The notes: generated by a model from the sequence alone, not told the origin. A DNA stretch of 64,000 nucleotides from Hwanghaeella sp964350445 (GCA_964350445.1 CAYGKA010000015.1:23135-87134); one strand, 5' to 3'; counted from the stretch's first letter, positions 53,138-62,423 are shown. Numbers and translations: made by a program.

Positions 53138-53688
53138 CAGCCGTGATCCTCCAAGCTGAGTTTGCGGTCCAGGCCGGCGATGACGGCAAAGAGATCGACG
53201 CAGAGCTGGAAAAGATAGATCAGGAACCCGACCGGCATCGCCAAATAGGGTATCCAGAGCGGCACGCCCCAGACCGTGTCGGATTTCCAGTTCCGGCTGA
53301 GGGCCGTGTGCCAAAGTTCCGTGCCGTAATACAGCATGATTGCGATAACGACGATCCCGGCAGAAAGGGTGAGGGCGGTCAGCGCGCGGCGGAACCGCTT
53401 GGGCAGCGCCAACGGCAGCAGGTCGACCGAGACATGGCCGCGGAGGCGCTGAACGTAGGGCAGACCCAGCAAGGTCGCCGCCACCATCAGGTAAACCACC
53501 GCTTCCGTTTGCCAGATCGTCGAAAGGTTCAACACCCCCCGCACGAAAATCATCTGGCAAGTGATCAGAACGGATATCACGATCATCGAGGCGGCCAACC
53601 AGCCGCACAGGGTCGACAAGGTATCCGCCGTCCGCAGCAGCGGGTGCCGCCGCCTGGCCCCATCGGTTCGGGAATGGCTGTCTGTCAT
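53137..53688 (-). CDS. dctQ: TRAP transporter small membrane subunit (DctQ)
   Basis: A 183-residue four-helix membrane protein, start MTDSHSRTDG at ATG 53688. Helices are visible at LCGWLAASMIVISVLITC, AVVYLMVAATLLGLPY, TLSAGIVVIAIMLYYG and IPYLAMPVGFLIYLFQLCV, with the DctQ-like signature RGHVSVDLLPLALP between helices two and three. Order dctP, dctQ, dctM is the standard TRAP gene order. Confidence 0.93.
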   Translation of the reverse strand: MTDSHSRTDGARRRHPLLRTADTLSTLCGWLAASMIVISVLITCQMIFVRGVLNLSTIWQTEAVVYLMVAATLLGLPYVQRLRGHVSVDLLPLALPKRFRRALTALTLSAGIVVIAIMLYYGTELWHTALSRNWKSDTVWGVPLWIPYLAMPVGFLIYLFQLCVDLFAVIAGLDRKLSLEDHG

Positions 53689-53797
53689 ATCTCTACCCTG
53701 GCGAAATTGGCCCGATGATCCGGCCCGGGAAATCTGGAAGTCGGCGTCGTGCCGGCCGAATCCCAAGGGCACATCCCAAGGCCACGCCGAAAACGGA

Positions 53798-53835
53798 CCA
53801 GCCGGCCGGGCGGTTCAACCCACCCGGCCGGCTGG
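53798..53835 (-). terminator. Hairpin between dctP and dctQ
   Basis: A perfect 13-base-pair stem CCAGCCGGCCGGG / CCCGGCCGGCTGG with a 12-base loop (which itself can pair GGTT/AACC). On the minus strand it is followed by TCCGTTTT, a weak T run. It lies between the dctP stop (53852) and the dctQ start (53688), so it probably acts as a partial terminator or mRNA-end stabiliser that keeps binding-protein expression above that of the permease. Confidence 0.65.
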
Positions 53836-53851
53836 CGTCACTTGGCGCCGG

Positions 53852-54841
53852 TTATTCGACCGAAAGCGCCATATCCAATAGCTTCTGACCGTTCGGAACG
53901 TTCTCCACGAAGTTCTTGTAGGAGGAGTCCTTCGCGATCGCGCGCCAGGCATTGAATTCGTCCGGCGTCATATTGGCGATTTCGACGCCCGCCTTCTTGA
54001 AGACATCGACGGAGGCGGCGTCCTCTTTCTTGGCTTCGTCGAGGTAAAAGGCCTGGGCCTTCGCGGCGCCGGCATCAATTGCCGCACGCTGCGCGTCGTT
54101 CAGCCCGTCATAGGCCGACTTGTTCATCAACAAGGGCTGGTACATGAACCACAGGGCCACGTCGCCGGCCGGCGTGTAGCATTTCACCTGCTCGTAGATC
54201 CGGTAGGAAACGAAGGAGGAGGAGGACGTGTTCGCCGCCTGCAGCACGCCGGTCTGAAGCGCGTTGTAGAGTTCCGAAGACGCCATCGACGCGATCGAAG
54301 CGCCTGCCTGGGCCAGCATCTGTTCGAAGGCTTTGCCCGCGGCGCGGGTCTGCAACCCGGCGACGTCTTCCGGCTTGGTGATGCACTTGTCCTTGCCGAC
54401 GAAACCGCCCGCCAGATAGCCGTGCACGACGACGCGGACATCGTCTTCCGCCATCAGTTTCTCTAGCTCGCCCATGAAGGCCGAGTCGTTGAGCCGTGCG
54501 GCATGGTCGTGGTTCTTTACCAGGCCGGGCATCAGGGTCAGGTTGAATTCAGGACGCTGCCCGCCGGCATAGGAAAGCGGGAAGACCGTCATGTCCAACT
54601 GGCCACGCGACAGCGGGCTGTACTGTTCCCGTGGCTTGAACAGCGATTTCGACGGGAAAATCTTGATCGTCAGGTCGACATTCGCCGCCGCCACTTCGTC
54701 CGCGACGATTTGGGCGACCTTGTGGCGGACGTCGGATGTGGACCATTGATGGGACAGGCGAAGTTCCGTCGCCGAAGCGGAAGCGGAAACGCCGACGGCG
54801 AAACCGACAGCCGCGAAGGCGGCTAGAGCCTTGAATTTCAT
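53852..54841 (-). CDS. dctP: TRAP transporter solute-binding protein (DctP)
   Basis: A 329-residue periplasmic binding protein from ATG 54841, with an ideal ribosome site (GGAGG seven bases before). Signal peptide MKFKALAAFAAVGFAVGVSA (cleavage near ASA-TEL), then the DctP fold: LRLSHQWSTSDVRHKVAQIV, KIFPSKSLFKPREQYSPLSR and AAGKAFEQMLAQAGASI, with the conserved Arg region (LQTRAAGKAFE). The ligand is likely a carboxylate, typical of this family, but not readable here. It is divergent from the NIPSNAP gene across 257 bases. Confidence 0.94.
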   Translation of the reverse strand: MKFKALAAFAAVGFAVGVSASASATELRLSHQWSTSDVRHKVAQIVADEVAAANVDLTIKIFPSKSLFKPREQYSPLSRGQLDMTVFPLSYAGGQRPEFNLTLMPGLVKNHDHAARLNDSAFMGELEKLMAEDDVRVVVHGYLAGGFVGKDKCITKPEDVAGLQTRAAGKAFEQMLAQAGASIASMASSELYNALQTGVLQAANTSSSSFVSYRIYEQVKCYTPAGDVALWFMYQPLLMNKSAYDGLNDAQRAAIDAGAAKAQAFYLDEAKKEDAASVDVFKKAGVEIANMTPDEFNAWRAIAKDSSYKNFVENVPNGQKLLDMALSVE

Positions 54842-55098
54842 AATTTCCTCCCAAGGGTGCGGATTGTTCTTGTTTGCGATTATCAGCCCATGGAAGCATC
54901 CGACTCGCTTACAAGGCAATACTTTTATCCCTCCCCGGCGATTTGACCGGGCGCCCGGCCCGCGGCGTGTTCGGGCAAGGAAATAATGTGTTTCCCAGAC
55001 TTACTCCTCGCGCCCCTGGAGGCCGCCTTGCCTTCGAACGGATTCGCCCCGACTATTCGGGTCAACAAGACAAACAAACGACCCTGGGAGGCACCGAC

Positions 55099-55416
55099 AT
55101 GGCGATTTACGAATTACGGACCTATACGCTCCAGACCGGCAAAATGGCCGAGGCGACCGAATATTACCAAACCTATGGCTGGCCGGCGCTGTCGAAACAT
55201 CCGGACCGGCTGATCGGTTATTTCACCGGCGATGTCGGGGCGCTGAACAAGATTGTCCATCTGTGGAAGTTCGAGGACGACGCCGACCGCCGCGCCTTCT
55301 GGAAAGGCGTCTATGATGATCCCGACTTCATGGTCTTCGCGGGGAAATTCCGGCCGCTGATCCAGACCCAGGAAAACCAATTGATGCTGTCCGCTCCCTG
55401 GGGACCGACGCCCTGA
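55099..55416 (+). CDS. NIPSNAP-family protein
   Basis: A 105-residue ferredoxin-like dimeric protein from ATG 55099, ribosome site GGGAGG seven bases before it. Family hallmark motifs are MAIYELRTYTLQTGKMAE at the start and GALNKIVHLWKFEDDADRR in the middle. NIPSNAP proteins are found in catabolic and monooxygenase gene sets; reaction not established. The 54842-55098 stretch upstream is the shared divergent promoter region with dctP. Confidence 0.9.
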   Translation: MAIYELRTYTLQTGKMAEATEYYQTYGWPALSKHPDRLIGYFTGDVGALNKIVHLWKFEDDADRRAFWKGVYDDPDFMVFAGKFRPLIQTQENQLMLSAPWGPTP

Positions 55417-55453
55417 TCCAGCCCGCAGCCGCACAGCAAACGAAGGACCAGCC

Positions 55454-56371
55454 ATGAGCGACCCGTTGAAGATCGTCGATGCCCATCACCATCTTTGGGA
55501 CCTCGGCAAGAACTACTATCCCTGGCTTTCCGACAAGCCGGAAGAGCACTTCTTCCTCGGCAACTACGATGCCCTGAAGGAAAACTTTATGCCCGACGAC
55601 TACCGGGAGGAGACCGAAGGCTACGACGTCGCCGCGACCGTGCATGTGGATGCGGAATGGGATCGGGAAGCGCAGGTCGCAGAGACGAAATGGCTGCATG
55701 GGGTCGCGGCGGAATACGGCATGCCGAACGCGGTTGTCGGGCATGTCTGGCTGGCCAAGGAGAATTGCGAGGCGGTGCTGGCGGGGCATTGCGAGTATCC
55801 GATGATGCGCGGTATCCGCTCCAAGCCCATCACCTCGATCACGCCGGATCAGAAGGACTCGGTAAAGGACCGGCCCGGCAGCCTGCAGGACCCGAACTGG
55901 CTGGCGGGCTATGCGCTGCTGCACAAATACGACCTGACCTACGACCTGCGCGTTCCCCATTGGCATCTGCCCGAAGCGGCGGAAGCCGTGGGCAAATTTC
56001 CGGAAACGCCGGTCGTCCTCAATCATACCGGCTTTCCCTGGGACCGCAGCGCGGAGGGCCTGAAGGCCTGGCGGGAGAATATGCGGATCATCGCGGAAGT
56101 CCCGCATGTCAGCGTGAAGATTTCCGAGCACGGCGTGAAGGACGCGCCCTGGGACGACGACGACAACCGCCGTGTGATCCGCGAAGCGATCGAGATCTTC
56201 GGCTTCGACCGCTGCATGTTCGCCAGCAACCTGCCCGTCTGCCGCCTACGCGCCGGTTTTTCCACCGTCGTGGAATGCGTCAAATCCGCCGTGGCCGATG
56301 CCACGCCTGAAGAACGCGAAAAACTGTTCAGCCGCAACGCGGCGGCGTTCTATCGGATCGATATCGGTTAG
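55454..56371 (+). CDS. Amidohydrolase-family protein (amidohydrolase_2 type)
   Basis: A 305-residue metal-dependent hydrolase. It starts KIVDAHHHLWDL (the metal-binding HxH), followed by VHVDAEWDRE, VVLNHTGFPWDR (metal His) and the C-terminal Asp region FASNLPVCRL, the order seen in amidohydrolase_2 lactonases and ACMSD-type decarboxylases. It follows the NIPSNAP gene by 37 bases in the same direction, so they are one operon facing the TRAP genes. The two divergent operons look like a single uptake-and-breakdown module for an unknown acid. Confidence 0.89.
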   Translation: MSDPLKIVDAHHHLWDLGKNYYPWLSDKPEEHFFLGNYDALKENFMPDDYREETEGYDVAATVHVDAEWDREAQVAETKWLHGVAAEYGMPNAVVGHVWLAKENCEAVLAGHCEYPMMRGIRSKPITSITPDQKDSVKDRPGSLQDPNWLAGYALLHKYDLTYDLRVPHWHLPEAAEAVGKFPETPVVLNHTGFPWDRSAEGLKAWRENMRIIAEVPHVSVKISEHGVKDAPWDDDDNRRVIREAIEIFGFDRCMFASNLPVCRLRAGFSTVVECVKSAVADATPEEREKLFSRNAAAFYRIDIG

Positions 56372-56381
56372 TACCGCGGTT

Positions 56382-59300
56382 TCACCCACCCGCCCCTTCG
56401 CCGACGACAACGAAGGGCGCCCAGTAGAACGGATGCGCCAGGTCCGGTCGGTCGTCGTCCTGCATCATCGACAGTCGGGCGCGGCGAAGCGCCTCGGCAG
56501 GACCAATTTCCGGATTCCGATCTCGGAATTCGAACAGACGTGTCATCAAGGTGACGGTCGCCACACTGTCCACCGGCCAGTGGGAGACCAGCATCGAACG
56601 GGCACCGGCATAAAGGAAAGCTTTCGCCAGACCCGAAAGGCCTTCCGCCCCCGGCGTCCCGTCAGGGGCAGCGGTATTGCAGGCCGACAGGATCACCGCA
56701 TCGGCATTCAACCGCAGCAAGGCGACCTCTCCAGCCGTCAAGAATCCGTCATTCTCCGGCGTCGCCACGGTGGGTGGCGTGAAGACAAGTCCGGGCTGAC
56801 CGACCGCCTCAAAACTGCCCGCTACAGCGCCATGGGTCGCGAAAGAAAGGATGCGGGCGCGGGAGAGGTCGGTGGACTTCACCACCGCCTCCGTCGCGTT
56901 CGCGCCAAGGAAAAGGGCGCCGTCACCCGCGCCAAGAAGGGCGGCGATACTCCGCAATTCGCCCGCCGTTTCGGGCAGACGCGACAAGGCCCGCAAGGCG
57001 GAGACATTGGCAAGCCGACTGCCGGTGTCGCGAAACAGTGCCTGTGCGGTTGTCGCCCGGTTGGCCTTTGCATCGCCACCCAACAGCGGGTCTCCAAACC
57101 CGATGAAAGGCTGCATTCCCTGCCCTTTTCCTTCCGACAGACCCCGCATTGACCCGCGCAGAGCGCGCAGCGAAGAGACGCCGGGCACAACGGTGACGGC
57201 GTGCCGCCTGGTCAGCCAGGCAGCCTCGCGCAGGTCTTCCGCTCTTCCCATCCGCCCGGCGCCGGGCTCCTCCGTCAGCATCAATCCGAAAGGCAACCCT
57301 TCCACGGCGCCATCGGCGACGACCAGCAACGACGCGCCGTCCCACAACAGATCCTTCGCGGGCGCGACCAGCGTTCGGTACAGTTCATGGGCATGCGCGG
57401 CAGGAAAAGCGGGAAGCCTTCCAGCGGAGAGCGGCTCGAGAGATTCGCGGAGCAGGCCGACCCGGTTCGCGACTTCGGTGGCGGTCGTCGGCAGGGCGCG
57501 GTAGGCGGCAATGTCCTTGCCGATCACCCATAGATGGGCGCGGTCCGTGTTCAGTACATAGAGCAGCAGCGCTTCCCCACCGCGCAGGAGCGGGCGTAGT
57601 TCATCAACCGATAACGCGCCCGGTTGAACGAATTCCAAATATTCCGGGAATTCTTGCTGAAGAGCAGCCTCCGCATCATCGACGATCGCACCAAGTGAAT
57701 CCAAACGCCGCCGTAGTCTTTCCACCGCGGCAAGATCGCCCCGGCCAAGCGCGGCCAGCAGTTCCGTATCGGCGTTTCGCCACGCGTCTTCCGCGTCCTG
57801 CCTGTCGCGGACCAACGCGGCAAGGGCGCTATCGGCGGCGGCAACACGCGCGGAAGCCCGTTTCATCGCCTGGGCGACGGATCCCGAAACCACATGCTGC
57901 GCAGTTTTGAATCCCTCGGCGACAACCTGTTCGAGCGGCACCGACCCCGCATCCAGCGCTGTGGACAGAAGGTCCAGATGCCGCCGGAACCGCGACAGCG
58001 ATTGGCGGAATTCCGTTTCTGAACGGGCCGAGCGATCCCCGGCGGCGGTTGCCCGCCGCGCCGTGAGGATCGCCAAACCGCGCGCCGAATGTTCGAGCGC
58101 CTCTGCATGACGGCCGGTTTGCCGATAGAAATCGGACAGATTGCCCAGGGGAACGACAAGATCCGGGTGCCCGGCGCCCAACCCTTTTTCGAACAGCGTC
58201 AATGCGTCGCGAAGATGCTCTTCCGCCTCGGCCAGACGGCCCAGCTTGAAATAGAGCGAGCCGAGATTGTTCACCGTCGTCGCGATGTCGGGATGGGTCG
58301 GGTTAAGCCTGTTCCGCTGGATTTCCAAGGTCCGCAACAGCAGCGGTTCCGCCTGTTCGTCTCGCCCTTCCGCCCGCAGCAGATCGGCGAGATTGTTCAG
58401 CGCCGTCGCCACCGACAGGTGCCGCGGTCCATCGGCCCGTTCGAAGATGGTGAGCGCACGCTCCAGCAGCACCCGCGCGTGTTCGAGACGTCCTTGCCGG
58501 CGGTACAGCAATCCCAGATTGGTCAGGCTGGCGGCGATGTCCGGGTGATCCGGATCAAGCGCGGATTCCATCACCTCAAGCGACCGGACCATCAAGGGTT
58601 CCGCTTCCGACATTCGTCCTTGTTGCCATAGGACGAAGGCAAGATTGCCCAAACTGACACCAGTCAAAAGATGGTCGCGCCCAAATACCGTTTCGTGGAT
58701 TCTCAACGATTTTCGGAAACCCTCCTCCGCCGCCGCGTACCGCCCGGTGTTCTGATATAGCTGAGCCAGGTTGTTCAGCGCGCCGGCGAGAAGAGAGTGC
58801 GTCGGGCCAAGCGCCTCTTCCCACACAGCAATCGCGCGCCCGTAGAGTTCCTCCGCCTCGGCATAGCGGGCCTGCGCCTGGAAGAGTGCCGCCAGATTGT
58901 TCAAACTGCGTCCTGTTTCCACGTCACCGGGGCCAAGGGCGGCTTCGTTCACCGCCAGCGAACGGCGCAGCTGGGTTTCCGCCTCCCTATACCGGGCCTG
59001 TCTCGCGTAGAGATGACCGAGATCGTTGAGGACGGACCCAACCGCCGCGGACTCCGCGCCCAAGGCGCGTTCCCAGATTTTCAGGGCTTCCTTGAACCGC
59101 ATCTCCGCGGTGTCGGCGACCCCCATCGCCTGAAGGACCTGGCCAAGGGCGTAGACGGTTTCGCCGAGTTCCGGATGATCGCGCGGCAGCGCTTCGCGCC
59201 GAATGGAAAGCGCCTTGTTCAAAAGGGCGAGCGCTTCACTGTATCGGCCTTGTTGCTGCAACATGCCGCCCAGAATCTGAAGCCGGAGGGCGAGCGAAAC

Positions 59301-59672
59301 ATGCGTTTCACCGAACAGGGTTTCCAGAATGGCCAGGACGCGGCGATAAGCGTCTTCGGCCTCCGTCCAGCGGCCGGTGGCGGTATAGAGATTTGCCAGG
59401 TTGTCGAGGATTTGCGCGGCGGTCGGGTCTTCCATCCAGCCGCCAGCCTCCAAAATGTTCAGTGCCTGCTGAAAATCCGCTTCGGCCGCCGCATCCCGTG
59501 CCTGTTGATACGCCTCTATCCCACGGTCGTTCAGGCGCAGCACTTCCGCCTGAACCGCTTCCGGCATCGACGCCGATTGCGCAACGGCCTGAGACGGCAA
59601 CAAAAGCGCCGCCACCACTATGGCGATCGCCAGGATACCGACTGTCGATAACGCGCTCGCCGCACGCCGCAT
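56382..59672 (-). CDS. Exported TPR-repeat protein with CHAT caspase-like domain
   Basis: A 1096-residue protein with an N-terminal signal peptide (VGILAIAIVVAALLLPSQAVA, cleavage near AQS). Residues about 45-570 are some twelve regularly spaced tetratricopeptide repeats (the NLANLYTATGRWTEAEDAYRR pattern, about 42 residues apart, Kinesin-light-chain style). After a ~200-residue helical linker comes a CHAT domain (about 770-1090) with the catalytic dyad His947 (FATHGAVAG) and Cys998 (ILSACNTAA) and the conserved SHWPVDS. So it should be a periplasmic or secreted cysteine peptidase with a scaffold. It is convergent to the amidohydrolase gene. Substrates are unknown. Confidence 0.9.
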   Translation of the reverse strand: MRRAASALSTVGILAIAIVVAALLLPSQAVAQSASMPEAVQAEVLRLNDRGIEAYQQARDAAAEADFQQALNILEAGGWMEDPTAAQILDNLANLYTATGRWTEAEDAYRRVLAILETLFGETHVSLALRLQILGGMLQQQGRYSEALALLNKALSIRREALPRDHPELGETVYALGQVLQAMGVADTAEMRFKEALKIWERALGAESAAVGSVLNDLGHLYARQARYREAETQLRRSLAVNEAALGPGDVETGRSLNNLAALFQAQARYAEAEELYGRAIAVWEEALGPTHSLLAGALNNLAQLYQNTGRYAAAEEGFRKSLRIHETVFGRDHLLTGVSLGNLAFVLWQQGRMSEAEPLMVRSLEVMESALDPDHPDIAASLTNLGLLYRRQGRLEHARVLLERALTIFERADGPRHLSVATALNNLADLLRAEGRDEQAEPLLLRTLEIQRNRLNPTHPDIATTVNNLGSLYFKLGRLAEAEEHLRDALTLFEKGLGAGHPDLVVPLGNLSDFYRQTGRHAEALEHSARGLAILTARRATAAGDRSARSETEFRQSLSRFRRHLDLLSTALDAGSVPLEQVVAEGFKTAQHVVSGSVAQAMKRASARVAAADSALAALVRDRQDAEDAWRNADTELLAALGRGDLAAVERLRRRLDSLGAIVDDAEAALQQEFPEYLEFVQPGALSVDELRPLLRGGEALLLYVLNTDRAHLWVIGKDIAAYRALPTTATEVANRVGLLRESLEPLSAGRLPAFPAAHAHELYRTLVAPAKDLLWDGASLLVVADGAVEGLPFGLMLTEEPGAGRMGRAEDLREAAWLTRRHAVTVVPGVSSLRALRGSMRGLSEGKGQGMQPFIGFGDPLLGGDAKANRATTAQALFRDTGSRLANVSALRALSRLPETAGELRSIAALLGAGDGALFLGANATEAVVKSTDLSRARILSFATHGAVAGSFEAVGQPGLVFTPPTVATPENDGFLTAGEVALLRLNADAVILSACNTAAPDGTPGAEGLSGLAKAFLYAGARSMLVSHWPVDSVATVTLMTRLFEFRDRNPEIGPAEALRRARLSMMQDDDRPDLAHPFYWAPFVVVGEGAGG

Positions 59673-59738
59673 TGCTTCCTCCGCTTGAGCGTACGGTGAA
59701 GCATAGACCGAAAAACCGCTCGGGCGAAATTTGGGGCG

Positions 59739-60701
59739 CTAGGCCTTTCCGTGATGCGAGGTTTGCAACCATCCGTGATACTGGCGGATACCGTCGCGTA
59801 TATCCGCGAATTCGGGGGCGAAGCCGAGTTCCGCCTTGGCGCGGGTGATGTCCAGCGGCGCGCCGCGCGGCACCGCCTTGCCGGGGCCGAGCTTCACGCC
59901 GGTTTCCGTGCCGAGATGATCCGCGACCCAATCGACGACATCGCCCAGCCGCACGGCCACGCCGCTGGTGACGTTGTAGATGCGGCTCTTGGTCGGCAGG
60001 GCGCGATAGGCCTTCACGATGCCCTGGGCGGTGTCGAAGACATGGGTGAAATCCAGCAACTGATCCGCGCCGCTGTCATTGGTCAGGCCCGTCACCCCGT
60101 CCAGCGGGCCGAAGGCCCAGCGGTAAATCGGGAACATCGGGTCCGGCCGCCGGCCCGGCCCAAAGACGAAATAGACGCGGGTGCAGACCGTCTCCATCCC
60201 GTAGGTGTCGCCGAATTTAAGGACCAGTTCCTCACCCGCCAGTTTCGAGGCGCCGTAGAGGTCGCTGGGCGTCGGGCAATCGCTCTCCTTCATCGGTCCT
60301 TCGCGCGTGCCATAGACCGCGCCGGAGGAAATATAGGTGAATTTCTTGACGCCGTTTGTGCGCGCTGCGTCGAGAACATTCACCGTGCCCATGATGTTCA
60401 GGCCCAGGAACTGGCGCGGGCGTTCTGTGAAGGCGGGCACCCCGGCGACGGAAGCGATATGGATCACCCCGTCGATCCGGCCGGCGTGTTTCAGGAACAG
60501 GGCATCGATGACGGCGGGGTCAGTCACGTCGCCCGATTCACGGGTGATCCTGGCGTCGTGCGCCTTCAGCTCGTCCGTCGCCAGCCGTTCGAATTCGGGC
60601 ATGTGTTGGTCGAAGGCGATGACCTCGTCACCTTCCTCCAACAGCCGGGTCGCCACCCACATGCCGATATGCCCCAGCGCGCCCGTCACCAATACGGCCA
60701 T
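59739..60701 (-). CDS. NAD-dependent epimerase/dehydratase (extended SDR)
   Basis: A 320-residue extended short-chain dehydrogenase. NAD-binding TGALGHIG (GxxGxxG), the catalytic Tyr and Lys in LYGASKLAGEE, and Ser in SSGAVYG. Start MAVLVTG at ATG 60701 after the ribosome site GGGGGAAAC. It resembles UDP-sugar epimerases; substrate not determined. It lies behind the CHAT gene (66 bases), both minus strand but independent in function as far as can be told. Confidence 0.9.
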   Translation of the reverse strand: MAVLVTGALGHIGMWVATRLLEEGDEVIAFDQHMPEFERLATDELKAHDARITRESGDVTDPAVIDALFLKHAGRIDGVIHIASVAGVPAFTERPRQFLGLNIMGTVNVLDAARTNGVKKFTYISSGAVYGTREGPMKESDCPTPSDLYGASKLAGEELVLKFGDTYGMETVCTRVYFVFGPGRRPDPMFPIYRWAFGPLDGVTGLTNDSGADQLLDFTHVFDTAQGIVKAYRALPTKSRIYNVTSGVAVRLGDVVDWVADHLGTETGVKLGPGKAVPRGAPLDITRAKAELGFAPEFADIRDGIRQYHGWLQTSHHGKA

Positions 60702-61055
60702 TGTTTCCCCCTGTACCGGTATTTGTTCTCGGCCCAATCCTATGCGCCGGCGCCCGGAAAAGAAAAGGCCCGGCAGAATCGACAGGACGGCAGCGGGCCA
60801 GACCACGATGCGCGTTCGGGATTGCTCGTTTGCACCCCGTCTCTCCGCCGACGGCGGATGACGGTCCCCCGAACACCACCCGCAGGGTAACGAAGGGCCC
60901 CATCGCCGCATCCGGTTCCAGTTCTTCATGCTGCGGCGGGAGGATTTGGTGCCTTCGGGCGGATTGGGGTTGTTAACCGCTGCCCGTCAAATACATTCTT
61001 TATGGATCGCTCGGGCCTTCTGCCACAGCAATGATCTTTAAGACGGAAATCCTAG
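60702..61055. other. Intergenic region between divergent epimerase and alcohol dehydrogenase genes
   Basis: 354 bases without a gene. It must hold the promoters of the two divergent neighbours. A weak candidate for the alcohol dehydrogenase is TTGTTA (60970-60975) with TACATT about 16 bases on. No repeats or RNA-like structure stand out. Confidence 0.5.
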
Positions 61056-62237
61056 ATGACGGCACCGCTCCTGAACGACGGAATTCTTGAGCCTCAAGAC
61101 TGGACGTTTCCCGTCGCCATCGCTTATGGACCGGGGCGGTTGGCCGAGATCGGGCCGCGCTGCGCGGCAATGGGTTTGTCCAATCCGCTGATCGTGACCG
61201 ACCGGGGCAGCCGAGGCCTGCCTTTCGTCGCCGACCTGCGGAAGCATCTGATCGATGCGGGCCTGCGGTGCCAAGTGTTCGCCGACATTTCCCCCAATCC
61301 ACGCGATGACGAGATTGCATCGGGCCGCACGGCGTTCCGCGCGGGCGGCCATGATGCGGTCATCGCGATCGGCGGCGGCAGCGCGATGGATGGGGGCAAA
61401 TCGATCTGCCTGACCGCCACCAACGACGTCGATTTGTGGGACTTCGAATTCGAACGGCCCGCCCTGGCCATTGCCGTCCCCTTTCCGGCCCTCATCACCA
61501 TTCCCACGACGGCGGGGACGGGGGCCGAGACGGCAAGCACCGCGATGGTCACCGATGTCGGGCAAGGGATGAAGTTCTGCATCTGGCATCCCGAGCTCAA
61601 GCCCGCGCTCGTCATACTCGATCCGGCATTGACCATAGGGTTGCCGCGCGCCATGACCGCCTGGACCGGGGCCGATGCGATGACGCATGCGATCGAGGCC
61701 TATCTGGTTCCCGGTTTTCACCCGCTTTGTGATGGATTGGCGCTCGAGGGCCTGGGCCTCGTGGCCCGTTGGCTGCCGGTCGCCGTGAAGGAACCGGAAA
61801 ACATGGCGGCGCGCGGGGGGATGCTGGTGGGTTCCTGCCTCGCCGGAATCGCGTTCATGAAGGGCCTCGGGCTGGTGCACGCGATTTCTCACATGGTTGG
61901 CGCAGAGTTCGATACCCAGCACGGCCTGACAAACGCCATCGTCCTGCCGGTTGTCCTTCGCTTCAATCTGCCCGGGCTGGAGGGCAAGGTGGTTCGGATG
62001 GCGCAGGCATCCGGCTTGGGTGACACCTCCGTCGAGGGTTTTATCGCCGGCGTGGAACGGCTGCTCGACGAGATCGGCATCCCGCGCTCCTTGAGCGACA
62101 TCGATGTGCCAAGTGATTGCGCGCGGCGCATCGCCAAGAAGGCGATCAGGGACAGCGCCGCGGCGACAAACCCTTGCCCCGCGACGGTCGACCAGATCGC
62201 GACGCTTGTAGAGACCGCCCTGACGCACGCCCGTTAG
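61056..62237 (+). CDS. Iron-containing alcohol dehydrogenase
   Basis: A 393-residue group III (iron-activated) dehydrogenase. N-terminal NAD-binding DAVIAIGGGSAMDGGK, then the metal-ligand segment TGADAMTHAIEAY (Asp and His) and HAISHMVGAEFDTQHG (His ligands) with TAGTGAE. Substrate (alcohol, or hydroxyacid) not inferable. The start at 61056 has no strong ribosome site. The gene is followed by two adjacent hairpins at 62244-62285. Confidence 0.92.
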   Translation: MTAPLLNDGILEPQDWTFPVAIAYGPGRLAEIGPRCAAMGLSNPLIVTDRGSRGLPFVADLRKHLIDAGLRCQVFADISPNPRDDEIASGRTAFRAGGHDAVIAIGGGSAMDGGKSICLTATNDVDLWDFEFERPALAIAVPFPALITIPTTAGTGAETASTAMVTDVGQGMKFCIWHPELKPALVILDPALTIGLPRAMTAWTGADAMTHAIEAYLVPGFHPLCDGLALEGLGLVARWLPVAVKEPENMAARGGMLVGSCLAGIAFMKGLGLVHAISHMVGAEFDTQHGLTNAIVLPVVLRFNLPGLEGKVVRMAQASGLGDTSVEGFIAGVERLLDEIGIPRSLSDIDVPSDCARRIAKKAIRDSAAATNPCPATVDQIATLVETALTHAR

Positions 62238-62243
62238 ACGGGA

Positions 62244-62285
62244 CGTTCCGGCCGGAACGCGGGGGTGCGGCCGTCCGGCCCCGCG
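62244..62285 (+). terminator. Hairpin pair after the alcohol dehydrogenase gene
   Basis: First a 16-base perfect palindrome CGTTCCGGCCGGAACG (62244-62259), then a GC stem CGCGGGG / CCCCGCG (62258-62264 with 62279-62285). Neither has a T run, so termination would be inefficient; alternatively the palindrome may be an operator. Confidence 0.35.
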
Positions 62286-62311
62286 CGCGAGCCGGATTCG
62301 CACTTGCCATA

Positions 62312-62341
62312 TTTACACATATAGAAATTATTGCATATGGT
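62312..62341 (+). promoter_or_regulatory. Possible promoter of the periplasmic rhodanese
   Basis: In the only AT-rich stretch of this region, TTTACA (62312-62317) and TATGGT (62336-62341) are 18 bases apart, about 80 bases before the rhodanese start. The match is moderate. Confidence 0.3.
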
Positions 62342-62423
62342 GCACAATATCTCGGCGCTCCGCCATGCCCAACGGAGATCAAAAAATGCCGACATGCCTG
62401 CACAAATATCGGGGGAGGAACCC

